A DNA stretch of 33,818 bases from CAXDOZ01 sp963991145 (lineage in GTDB: Bacteria; Bacteroidota; Bacteroidia; Chitinophagales; JABDMM01). Under the pieces are notes generated by a model. That model saw nothing but the letters and a program-made list of their open reading frames with translations. It was not told the origin of the DNA and did no database searches. A program made the position numbers and the translations under genes. The stretch covers positions 1 to 33,818 of the forward strand of contig CAXDOZ010000015.1 in assembly GCA_963991145.1 (NCBI GenBank), in the 5' to 3' direction. Each line of letters starts with the position of its first letter. The stretch's first letter is position 1. Of the stretch, positions 24,826 to 32,151 are shown in pieces.

Positions 24826-27075
24826 TTACCTGTCTTCAAACTCATCTCCATATCCCGATGAGCTTGAAGTACCAGTACTTTTCGAAGAATAACAATCCAG
24901 ATCAATTGTGAGTTCTGTCTCTGGCTTTTCAAACTTAGCGGTGAAGTCAACAGCTAAAGTGGAATCAGACATTACACTTTGGAAGAAGTTTCCCCAAATA
25001 GGTAGTGCAAGGCTAGCCCCCTGACCATATCGAATCGTTCTAAAACGCACAAACCTATCCTCACAGCCAACCCAGGCTCCTGCTATCAAATCGGGCGTAA
25101 GCCCAATAAACCAACCATCTGATTGATTTTGTGTAGTACCCGTCTTCCCAATGATCTCATTGCTCATATCGTACATGTACCTAAGTTTTCGACCGGTTCC
25201 CTGAGAAATTACATTTCTCATCAGGTCCACCATCACGTATGCGGTTTGTTCATCCAATACTTCATTTCTGTATGGTGTGAATTCCTGAATTAGGTTCCCA
25301 TTTTTATCTTCTATTCGGGATATGAAAATAGGCTGGGTAAAGATTCCCTTATTGGCAAAAGTTGTATAGGCTCCAACCATCTCATATAATGAAATATCAG
25401 GTGTTCCCAGACAAATCGCAGGAACAGGATCAATATTGGTTTTCTCAGAAATTCCCATATCACGAACCAGTTCGATTACCGCTTCAGGAGTCATTTCATG
25501 CATTAAATGAGCTGTAATAGTATTGACGGAATTGGCCAGTCCCATCTCTAATGAGAGCATGCCCCCATATCTGCCATCAGCGTTTTTTGGAGTCCAGTCC
25601 TTTAGAATATTCCACCTCGGATCTGAGCTTTCAAACGTCACCAACTCGTTTGGAATCTCGTGGCAGGGCGAGTAACCTTTCTCCTTAATCGCTACCGTAT
25701 AAACAAAGGGCTTGAAAGTTGAGCCAACCTGTCGCTTCGTATTAATATTCACGTGATCAAACTGGTAATATTTATAGTTTATACCACCAACCCAGGCTTT
25801 GATAAAACCTGTGTGAGGATCCATTACCATAAAACCAGCCTGAAGGAACATTCTGGCAAATTTTAATGAGTCGGTTACACTCATTACTGTATCCAATTCC
25901 CCATACCAGGTAAAGACTTTCATTGGAATCGGTTGGTTCAGAATTGTATCTATTTCTTCTCTATTCAGTCCTTCTTCCAACAATTGGTTGTACCTGGGAA
26001 GGTTTACATAAGCTCTTTCAAACTCAGTATTGAAGTCTTTCCAGGGATCTCGGCCATCCCAATGGTCCCAGAAGATATCCTGCATTCCAGTTAAATGATT
26101 TTTTACTGCGTCCTCAGCATACTCCTGCATTCTGCTATCCAAAGTGGTATAGATCTTTAGTCCATCCCTATAGATATCCCATTTGGTACCATCAGGTTTA
26201 GGGTTTTTATCAGTCCATTTCTTTAATTCCAATCTCAATACTTCTCTGAAATAAGGAGCGAGTCCCTCACTGTGTGAGGCAGCCTTGAACTCCAGTTGGA
26301 TATCCTTGGGAGACATTGTATCTAACTGGGTTGAAGAGATAAATCCAGCTTCTTCCATTTTCATGAGGACCACATTTCGACGGTCCTTCGAAGCTTCTGG
26401 ATTGATCCTTGGATTGAATTTATAAGGAGCTTTCAGCATCCCTACCAGGACCGCAGATTCTTCTGCCAAAAGCTCAATGGGTTCTTTATTGAAATAGGTA
26501 CTCGATGCGGAATGGATTCCAAAGGCATTATCGCTAAACTCAACAGTGTTGAGGTACATGGCAATGATCTCCTCCTTTGTATAGGAGCGTTCAAGCTTCA
26601 CAGCAATCACCCATTCTTTGAATTTTCTGATGACTAACTCAAATGTATTTAGGTCCTCCCTTGGAAACAGGTTCTTCGCAAGCTGCTGTGTTACAGTACT
26701 ACCTCCGCCAGCATATTCACCTGTTATAAGTCCTCTCAAAACCCTACCAATTGCGATGAAATCAATTCCAGAGTGCTCATAGAATCGCTCATCTTCCGTA
26801 GCAATCAATGCTTCTACAAGGTTTTGAGGAAGTTCATCGTAAGTTATGTTAGACCTGTTCTCGCTGTAGTAGACTCCTAAAATGAACCCATCATCAGAAA
26901 TGACCTGGGTAGCAAGAGCACTTTGAGGATTCTCAAGCTGTTCAAAAGTTGGCAGCTTTCCGAAAGCTCCTAGTGAGATAAGCGAAAAGAGAGTAAATAC
27001 GGTTATGATCCCTGAAAGGAAAACAATCCAAAACGCTATCAATAGTTTCCTTAGACGGGGAAATTTTCGCATCAT
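24826..27075 (-). CDS. Class A penicillin-binding protein (PBP1A type), transglycosylase/transpeptidase
   Basis: This bifunctional enzyme polymerises lipid II into glycan strands and cross-links peptides in the periplasm. The 749 residues have one N-terminal membrane anchor (about 10-36), a GT51 glycosyltransferase domain (about 60-240) with catalytic E94 in ATEDERFYEHSG and GGSTVTQQLAKNLF, and a penicillin-binding transpeptidase domain (about 420-690) with S452 in STFK, the SVN motif at S516 and KTGTT at K644. The C-terminus is a short low-complexity Ser/Thr tail. All catalytic motifs are intact. It lies 28 bases after porW and 17 before uvrC on the same strand. Nearness to porW may tie wall growth to placement of the secretion machine, but that is inference. 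Confidence 0.95.
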   Translation of the reverse strand: MMRKFPRLRKLLIAFWIVFLSGIITVFTLFSLISLGAFGKLPTFEQLENPQSALATQVISDDGFILGVYYSENRSNITYDELPQNLVEALIATEDERFYEHSGIDFIAIGRVLRGLITGEYAGGGSTVTQQLAKNLFPREDLNTFELVIRKFKEWVIAVKLERSYTKEEIIAMYLNTVEFSDNAFGIHSASSTYFNKEPIELLAEESAVLVGMLKAPYKFNPRINPEASKDRRNVVLMKMEEAGFISSTQLDTMSPKDIQLEFKAASHSEGLAPYFREVLRLELKKWTDKNPKPDGTKWDIYRDGLKIYTTLDSRMQEYAEDAVKNHLTGMQDIFWDHWDGRDPWKDFNTEFERAYVNLPRYNQLLEEGLNREEIDTILNQPIPMKVFTWYGELDTVMSVTDSLKFARMFLQAGFMVMDPHTGFIKAWVGGINYKYYQFDHVNINTKRQVGSTFKPFVYTVAIKEKGYSPCHEIPNELVTFESSDPRWNILKDWTPKNADGRYGGMLSLEMGLANSVNTITAHLMHEMTPEAVIELVRDMGISEKTNIDPVPAICLGTPDISLYEMVGAYTTFANKGIFTQPIFISRIEDKNGNLIQEFTPYRNEVLDEQTAYVMVDLMRNVISQGTGRKLRYMYDMSNEIIGKTGTTQNQSDGWFIGLTPDLIAGAWVGCEDRFVRFRTIRYGQGASLALPIWGNFFQSVMSDSTLAVDFTAKFEKPETELTIDLDCYSSKSTGTSSSSGYGDEFEDR

Positions 27076-27103
27076 TCAAAAGTACAAAAGGAAGGAAATT
27101 CTG

Positions 27104-30100
27104 CTATTCTCCCAGATAGTTAACCTTGAAGAATTTTGAATAGCCATACACATCCTTATTTGCAAGGAGCATGGTGTAATTCAGAGAGCTGATAACTACT
27201 GCTCGATATTGGTTAGGTTGAAATTCAGACAGGGGTCCATCATTTGCAGTAATTGCCTGCCAAAAGTCCATTGCTTTTCCATCTGAATTAAATGATTTCA
27301 CATTAACCACCTTAGTGCTAAGGTTGAGATAAGTAGAACTTACCTCTAAACCAGGGAAAGCAGTGCTATCAGATAGGAATGACTCAACAGCAGATTTCAC
27401 CTTACTGGAAGATAAACTTCGATCTACAATGAGTATCGAAAATTGATGAGGTGAGTTTGGCGATACTCCATATGGTAAGCCTTCAAGATTAACAGTGTCT
27501 TCCGGCAAGACAACAACGGGTTCTACCGGTTCTGGCTCAACAGCTTCAGGCTCTTCTTCTATTTCTGGACTTTCTTCAACTACTGGTTCTACTTCTGCCT
27601 CTTCTTCTTCAGCCTCAGTTTCTTCAACCTCTGGTTCTACAATCTCGGCCTCTTCTTCTTCAAGAGCTTCAGCTTCAGCCTCCTCAAGTGCTTCTTCAAA
27701 AGATCCCTCTTCAGAAGGGGCCTCAATCTCTTCTTCAGTCACTTCGGGTTGTGGTTTGGGCTCTGGTGGTCCTGAATAGCCACCTACATTTTCAACATTT
27801 GGATCAATTACTGCTAAAAGTTCCTGCGCCTTAGATGAGACATCATCTTCAGGGTAATCACTGATGATTTTTCTAAGCGCAGTTTGGTAATCCTTAAACA
27901 TCCTCATTCCGCCTAAAGACATAGCAGCTAAAAGCTCAAACTTTGGTTCAAGGTCATTGCTTGCAAATAGCTTTCCAGCTTCTTCTGCTCTTCCAATTAC
28001 CTGATTATACTTTCCTTTCTGATAATATTCAAAGGTCTTTTCATAGTAAGCGTTCAGCTTATCTTTCTCCTCCTGAGATTCTTCAATAAAGTTAGGGTCC
28101 ATGATAGCCTGAGCATATTTGCTCTCAGGATATTCATTTATCAGTTTCGACTTATACTCATTCGATTTTGATCGATTCCCCTCTTTTGCATAAAGCAGAT
28201 ACAGTGAGTAGTAACTCTCTAATCTATACTCATTTAAAGGATACCTTTTATTCAGCAATTCAAAAGTCTCAATCGCTTTTGGATTGTTCTCTAATTCGTT
28301 CCTGTAAACAACAGCCATATCATAATATGCAGTTATGATTGCATTGTTTGCGGTTGATTTTGCCTCTGGTGTAAGAGGGATGTTTTCCAGGATCTTCTGT
28401 CTTTCAGCATCGTAATCAGTTAGGTCTACTAATTGATCTAATCCGGTAGTATCCTCAGTATTATCGTCAAATGAGATCACATTGGTTTTATCCTTCCTTC
28501 TCCAATCATCTTCTAATTTACGATCGCCCCAAACTCTCCGGAATTGGTTATATCCCTGAGAGATACTTTGTTGATTATTCCAATAGAACTTTCCAGTTCC
28601 GGCAAAAGAAACTGATGTATTGGTCTGCGGTTGGGTCCCACCGCCTTCTATCTTTTGAGGATTAATGGTGGCGTCTATTGCTTCTTCATTTGCCTCTTCT
28701 ATTCTGGCGATTTCTTCATCCAGATATCTCTTCAATTGCCTATCGTCAAATGCGGCAATTGTCAATAGTGAATCTTGAAGATTAACTATGTCCATGTTTG
28801 ACACCAGACGATTCAAAGCAATCTTTCTCTGCTCGATCTCATATAGATCGGGATGAAGCTTATCTATTACTACTATAGTTGTATCGTAGTAGTTTGAGAC
28901 TAATCTGAACTCTTCTTGATCGTAATACAATTCAGCTAAGGCCAAATAGGCGTCTGATTTAAGATCCGTTTCTCCAAAAGGATACTTCAAAGATTCAAGA
29001 AGATATTGTTCGGCTTCGCCCTCGTCAGAATCAGACAGTTCAAGGATGCCAAGCGCATAATAAACCAATCCCATCTTATCCTGATTCTTGGTATCCTTGG
29101 TCATAGTGAGCAAGGTCTTCTTGATCTTAGAGGGTTTTTGGCTACTTCTATACGCAGTAATGGCAATTTGCAATTGAGCATAGAATTGAAGATCAAAGCT
29201 CGGATTGTTTGATAGAACGGCATTGAAGTGATTGAAGGCATCCTCATAGTCTTCTTCAAGCAAGGCAATCTGTCCCAAGATGTAATAGTACCTGGCCTTT
29301 TCCTTCTTCTTCTTAGTTAACTCTATTAGCTCATTCAAAGGTTTTACAGCAAGACTGTAGTTTTCTTGCTCCATTTGATAGAACACCTGCACCTTAACCA
29401 GGTCTTTCTGAAAATTTGTGGGGAACAATTTGTCAGCTTCTGTAAAAGCTATGATGTTATCAGCTTCCTCAAAATTTCCTTTCATGATCTCACTCTTAGC
29501 GAGCCAGATCAATGCTTCATTTCTAGATGGGATATGCTTGAATGCACCGTAGCTAAGTTCTTTGTTAACCTCATCCTTTTTCTTCTCTTGTTGCCTTTGA
29601 TACTTCTTAGGCTTATATTTCTTGTACTTTTTCTTGCTATACCTTTCATCCATGAGCTCAGACTTAAAGCCTGATTCAAACTCAGAGACTATGTATCTAA
29701 AGGTCTCACTAGAGGCCTCATAATCTCCTTGTAGATACTCACTCTGCCCAATTAAGAGGTAAGCATTATCAGCCCATCGACTTAATTCAGCTTTAAGAGT
29801 GTCTTTTCTTGCAATAGCAAGAGAAGCCTTATCCATCACTTTTTTGAAATCTCCACCGTAAAGTGCAGCATCCTCTGGTGTACCATAGTCATACACAGAG
29901 AGCATACTGAAGTAATCTTCCTTTACGCCTTTCTTTAATGACTTTAAAGTCTGAGTGTAAACCGCATTGGCATTATAATAGCGGTTATAATGAGAGGTGA
30001 TATTCTGCGTGGTCTGAACAAATCCCGACTGATTCGTAGTCGAACATGAACCTAATACCATCCCAAGGGTAAAAAGCGAAATAATAAATACCTTTAAGTC

Positions 30101-30106
30101 TTTCAA
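27104..30106 (-). CDS. porW: PorW/SprE-type TPR lipoprotein of the type IX secretion system
   Basis: PorW (SprE in Flavobacterium) is an outer-membrane TPR lipoprotein needed for type IX secretion and gliding. The 1000 residues start with a lipoprotein signal peptide and lipobox LGSC (C21), followed by HYNRYYNANAVYTQTLKSL, a typical opening of this family. Many TPR-like helical pairs run from about 100 to 770, with a Lys-rich interruption near 158-175. A Glu/Pro-rich linker (about 776-870) and a C-terminal globular domain (about 875-1000, FSILIVDRSL..., MDFWQAITAND, YRAVVISSLNY) complete it. The size is at the upper end for the family because of the linker. It is the first gene of an operon with the class A PBP and uvrC, and has a good -7 element. 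Confidence 0.87.
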   Translation of the reverse strand: MKDLKVFIISLFTLGMVLGSCSTTNQSGFVQTTQNITSHYNRYYNANAVYTQTLKSLKKGVKEDYFSMLSVYDYGTPEDAALYGGDFKKVMDKASLAIARKDTLKAELSRWADNAYLLIGQSEYLQGDYEASSETFRYIVSEFESGFKSELMDERYSKKKYKKYKPKKYQRQQEKKKDEVNKELSYGAFKHIPSRNEALIWLAKSEIMKGNFEEADNIIAFTEADKLFPTNFQKDLVKVQVFYQMEQENYSLAVKPLNELIELTKKKKEKARYYYILGQIALLEEDYEDAFNHFNAVLSNNPSFDLQFYAQLQIAITAYRSSQKPSKIKKTLLTMTKDTKNQDKMGLVYYALGILELSDSDEGEAEQYLLESLKYPFGETDLKSDAYLALAELYYDQEEFRLVSNYYDTTIVVIDKLHPDLYEIEQRKIALNRLVSNMDIVNLQDSLLTIAAFDDRQLKRYLDEEIARIEEANEEAIDATINPQKIEGGGTQPQTNTSVSFAGTGKFYWNNQQSISQGYNQFRRVWGDRKLEDDWRRKDKTNVISFDDNTEDTTGLDQLVDLTDYDAERQKILENIPLTPEAKSTANNAIITAYYDMAVVYRNELENNPKAIETFELLNKRYPLNEYRLESYYSLYLLYAKEGNRSKSNEYKSKLINEYPESKYAQAIMDPNFIEESQEEKDKLNAYYEKTFEYYQKGKYNQVIGRAEEAGKLFASNDLEPKFELLAAMSLGGMRMFKDYQTALRKIISDYPEDDVSSKAQELLAVIDPNVENVGGYSGPPEPKPQPEVTEEEIEAPSEEGSFEEALEEAEAEALEEEEAEIVEPEVEETEAEEEEAEVEPVVEESPEIEEEPEAVEPEPVEPVVVLPEDTVNLEGLPYGVSPNSPHQFSILIVDRSLSSSKVKSAVESFLSDSTAFPGLEVSSTYLNLSTKVVNVKSFNSDGKAMDFWQAITANDGPLSEFQPNQYRAVVISSLNYTMLLANKDVYGYSKFFKVNYLGE
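27500..27779 (-). repeat. porW: Glu/Pro-rich low-complexity linker coding region in porW
   Basis: The minus strand encodes about 93 residues almost wholly of Glu, Pro, Val and Ala, with GAA/GAG runs. It separates the TPR region from the C-terminal domain. The opposite strand reads as a Ser/Thr-rich frame only because of the codon repeat. Confidence 0.75.
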
Positions 30107-30147
30107 GACGCGGACATTTGTGCGTTGTAGCCGAATGGCTTAAACCG

Positions 30148-30155
30148 CAAATTTA
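30148..30155 (-). promoter_or_regulatory. porW: -7 promoter element of porW
   Basis: On the minus strand TAAATTTG followed by CGG matches TAnnTTTG exactly, about 42 bases before the porW ATG. A T-rich run sits where the -33 element is expected. It lies in the 87-base gap between porW and the divergent M23 peptidase gene; I could not find a matching element for the plus strand. Confidence 0.55.
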
Positions 30156-30193
30156 TTGCAAAAATACTCCAAAAAAAGCCTTCTAAAAGAAGC

Positions 30194-31096
30194 ATGGCTG
30201 CTCCAGGACAGAACAAACAAACTTTACTCGATAAGCTTAAGAATAAGTATCGCCTCGTCGTGCTCAATGATGAGACTTTTGAGGAGAAGGCATCTTTTAA
30301 GCTTACCCGCTTCAATTTGTATTCTCTGGTGGCTGCTACTTTGATTTTCAACTTTGCTATTGTTCTTCTTTTAGTGGCTTTTACTCCTCTCAAACGCTAC
30401 ATAATCCCCGGTTACGGAGATGATGAATTCAAGCAACAAACGCAAGAACATGCAGCAATGGTGCGAGAGCTTGAGCAGAAGGTTGCAATTTATGACGAGT
30501 GGGTAAATAACATTCTCGCCAAGCTTAACAATCAGATTGACACCACTGCAAACTATGATGTTAATCCGAATAATAATTCATACGATTCAATAGACTTAAA
30601 TTTCGTGCCTGAGGTTGACTTGGCACTTAGGCAGGAGATAGAGAATCAAATGAGTTTCATGATAGAAGAAGGCTATGTCCCAGGTACATATATCGAAAAG
30701 GCAGAAGTTCCTTTAGAGCAAATTGACCTAATGGCACCTCTTAGAGGAATTAGTATTTATGTCACCTCTGAATTTGAGCCTGAAAAGGAACATTTTGGCC
30801 TGGATATCGTAGCACCAAAAGATAGCCCAATAAAGGCTATGAGAGATGGAATGGTTATTTACAGCGGATATTCCAATGAAACTGGATACGTGATAGCAGT
30901 GCAGCATGACCACGATTTGGTCTCACTATATAAGCACAACTCATCCCTCTTGAAAAAAGTTGGTAATTTCGTTAAGGCAGGAGATGCTATCGCTGTGATT
31001 GGAAATAGCGGAGGAACACAGAACGGACCTCACCTTCACTTCGAAATTTGGCATGACGGTCAACCGGTTGATCCACAGAATTATATTAATTTCTAA
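30194..31096 (+). CDS. M23 (LytM-type) peptidoglycan endopeptidase, membrane anchored
   Basis: M23 peptidases cleave peptide cross-links in peptidoglycan. The 300 residues have a cytoplasmic N-terminus, one membrane segment (about 43-64), a helical periplasmic stretch (about 78-165) and a C-terminal M23 domain (about 180-300). Zinc ligands H200 and D204 (HFGLD) and H282, with H280 (HLHFE), are present; H248 (YKHNS) is the further catalytic His, so the enzyme should be active. The domain order resembles peptidases encoded beside bactofilins that act in cell-shape control; a bactofilin follows after 13 bases. It is transcribed away from porW. An earlier start is not likely, as the ATG at 30194 directly begins the Bacteroidota-type N-terminus. 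Confidence 0.92.
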   Translation: MAAPGQNKQTLLDKLKNKYRLVVLNDETFEEKASFKLTRFNLYSLVAATLIFNFAIVLLLVAFTPLKRYIIPGYGDDEFKQQTQEHAAMVRELEQKVAIYDEWVNNILAKLNNQIDTTANYDVNPNNNSYDSIDLNFVPEVDLALRQEIENQMSFMIEEGYVPGTYIEKAEVPLEQIDLMAPLRGISIYVTSEFEPEKEHFGLDIVAPKDSPIKAMRDGMVIYSGYSNETGYVIAVQHDHDLVSLYKHNSSLLKKVGNFVKAGDAIAVIGNSGGTQNGPHLHFEIWHDGQPVDPQNYINF

Positions 31097-31109
31097 AGCC
31101 CCAAAGAGC

Positions 31110-31553
31110 ATGTTTGGAAACGTGAAAGAGAACGAATCAAATAGAAACTATAGCAGCGGCCGTAACTCGAATAACCTATTCGGAGTAGGAACTGTAATAG
31201 AAGGAGAGATCAAAACCGAAGGAGAGGCAAGGATCGACGGGAAAATAATTGGAACCATCACCTCCAAATCCAAGATTGTAATTGGGAAAACCGGAGTGGT
31301 TGAAGGAGATATTATCTGCAGCGATGCTCATGTTGAAGGCAGAGTTGTAGGGAAAATGGAAGTTTCAGAACTTCTTTACCTAAGTAAAACAGCCGATATC
31401 GAAGGCGATATTGTTATTGGCAAACTGGTAGTTGAAGAAGGTGCTAAATTCAATGGTACAAGCCAAATGGGAAAAGCACTTAAGAGCACCAGTAATGGAG
31501 AAGCCAGAAGCAAAAAAGAATTCCAACAAAAAGCCCAAAAAGAGGCCGTATAA
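31110..31553 (+). CDS. Bactofilin (polymer-forming cytoskeletal protein)
   Basis: Bactofilins polymerise without nucleotide into filaments that position wall enzymes and shape the cell. The 147 residues have a short disordered N-terminus, a beta-helix core (about 24-115) with repeated G-xI-xG-xI turns (GTVIEGEIKTEG, ARIDGKIIGTI, VVEGDIICSDAHVEGRVVGK, DIEGDIVIGKLVVEEG) and a basic, disordered C-terminus. The ATG at 31110 is preferred over an in-frame ATG at 30999, which would lie deep inside the M23 gene. It follows the M23 peptidase by 13 bases, a known functional pairing. Its last 59 bases overlap the start of the AtpZ-like gene in another frame. Confidence 0.93.
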   Translation: MFGNVKENESNRNYSSGRNSNNLFGVGTVIEGEIKTEGEARIDGKIIGTITSKSKIVIGKTGVVEGDIICSDAHVEGRVVGKMEVSELLYLSKTADIEGDIVIGKLVVEEGAKFNGTSQMGKALKSTSNGEARSKKEFQQKAQKEAV

Positions 31554-31749
31554 CGACTTCGTAAAATACTCAGGCCTCGGATTCCAGATGGCTGGAGTCA
31601 TGGTGGCAGGTTACTTTGTATCTGTTTGGGTTAGCGGCAAAGTCTCAGAAGACTCAGCAAGTATCGTTCAGGCTCTGGTTATACTGTTTTTTGTTATCGC
31701 AGCCATTTATCTCGGACTCAAAGATTTTATAATCCCCCCAAAGAAATAA
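31495..31749 (+). CDS. AtpZ/AtpI family membrane protein
   Basis: Members of this family (PF09527) are small membrane proteins usually encoded ahead of F-type ATP synthase genes; they are linked to assembly of the enzyme or to magnesium/calcium transport. The 84 residues have a Lys-rich cytoplasmic N-terminus and two membrane helices (about 30-49 and 56-75) with the GLGFQMAGVMVAGYF segment, which carries the small-residue pattern of the family. The ATG at 31495 lies inside the bactofilin gene, giving a 59-base overlap. No ATG, GTG or TTG occurs after it before the first membrane helix, so the overlap seems real. No ATP synthase gene is nearby. The next gene starts one base after its stop. Confidence 0.75.
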   Translation: MEKPEAKKNSNKKPKKRPYNDFVKYSGLGFQMAGVMVAGYFVSVWVSGKVSEDSASIVQALVILFFVIAAIYLGLKDFIIPPKK

Positions 31750-31750
31750 T

Positions 31751-32146
31751 GTGAAACTGTTTATCAAGAAGATCGCACTAATGACCTTCTTCCTCTTAGC
31801 TGTCGTAATTGGGCTAAACAGGTTCACTCCATTAAAGGATCACTTGCCTTTCTACCTCTTGAGTATTGGAATTATGCTTTTAACAGCGGTTATAGTCTTT
31901 TGGATCATGATCCCGGGATTGCAAAGCAAATCCAACCAGGTATTCTTAATGAGAACTTTCGCCGGATTCAGCCTGAAGATATTTGTAGGGATGACTGTAC
32001 TGCTCAGTTATTTCCTGAGTCAGAAACCTGCAGATCCTTACTACGTGATCATTTTCTTCCTGATATACCTCAGCTATTCCGGTGTTATCGCTTTCGACCT
32101 TAGACGGGCGGGAATAGAGATAAAGAAAAAAAGGGCCCTTAGTTAA
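31751..32146 (+). CDS. Small four-helix membrane protein, AtpI-like position
   Basis: I recognise no strong motif. The 131 residues form four membrane segments (about 5-22, 33-53, 69-88 and 95-114) and end in a basic cytoplasmic tail (EIKKKRALS). Bacteroidota often encode a protein of this size and topology between the AtpZ-like gene and atpB; by that context it is probably an AtpI-like ATP synthase accessory protein. The GTG at 31751 is used: an ATG two bases earlier is out of frame and hits a stop at once. No atpB follows; instead accC converges on it with an 8-base overlap that holds the accC terminator. Confidence 0.6.
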   Translation: MKLFIKKIALMTFFLLAVVIGLNRFTPLKDHLPFYLLSIGIMLLTAVIVFWIMIPGLQSKSNQVFLMRTFAGFSLKIFVGMTVLLSYFLSQKPADPYYVIIFFLIYLSYSGVIAFDLRRAGIEIKKKRALS

Positions 32147-32151
32147 GGCCC
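32122..32151 (-). terminator. accC: Intrinsic terminator of accBC, inside the end of the convergent gene
   Basis: On the minus strand GGGCCTT (plus 32151-32145), a 4-base AACT loop and AAGGGCCC form a 7-bp stem with a single-G bulge, followed by seven T and TTT after one C. The stop codons of both genes (32139-32141 and 32144-32146) lie inside the hairpin. Confidence 0.75.

Noticed and set aside
27495..27779. A Ser-rich plus-strand frame of 94 codons
   Set aside because: It is the reverse of the Glu/Pro linker codons of porW and has no start signal or domain.
29366..29674. A 102-codon plus-strand frame with hydrophobic residues inside porW
   Set aside because: The Leu/Ile run is the reverse reading of a Lys-rich segment of PorW.
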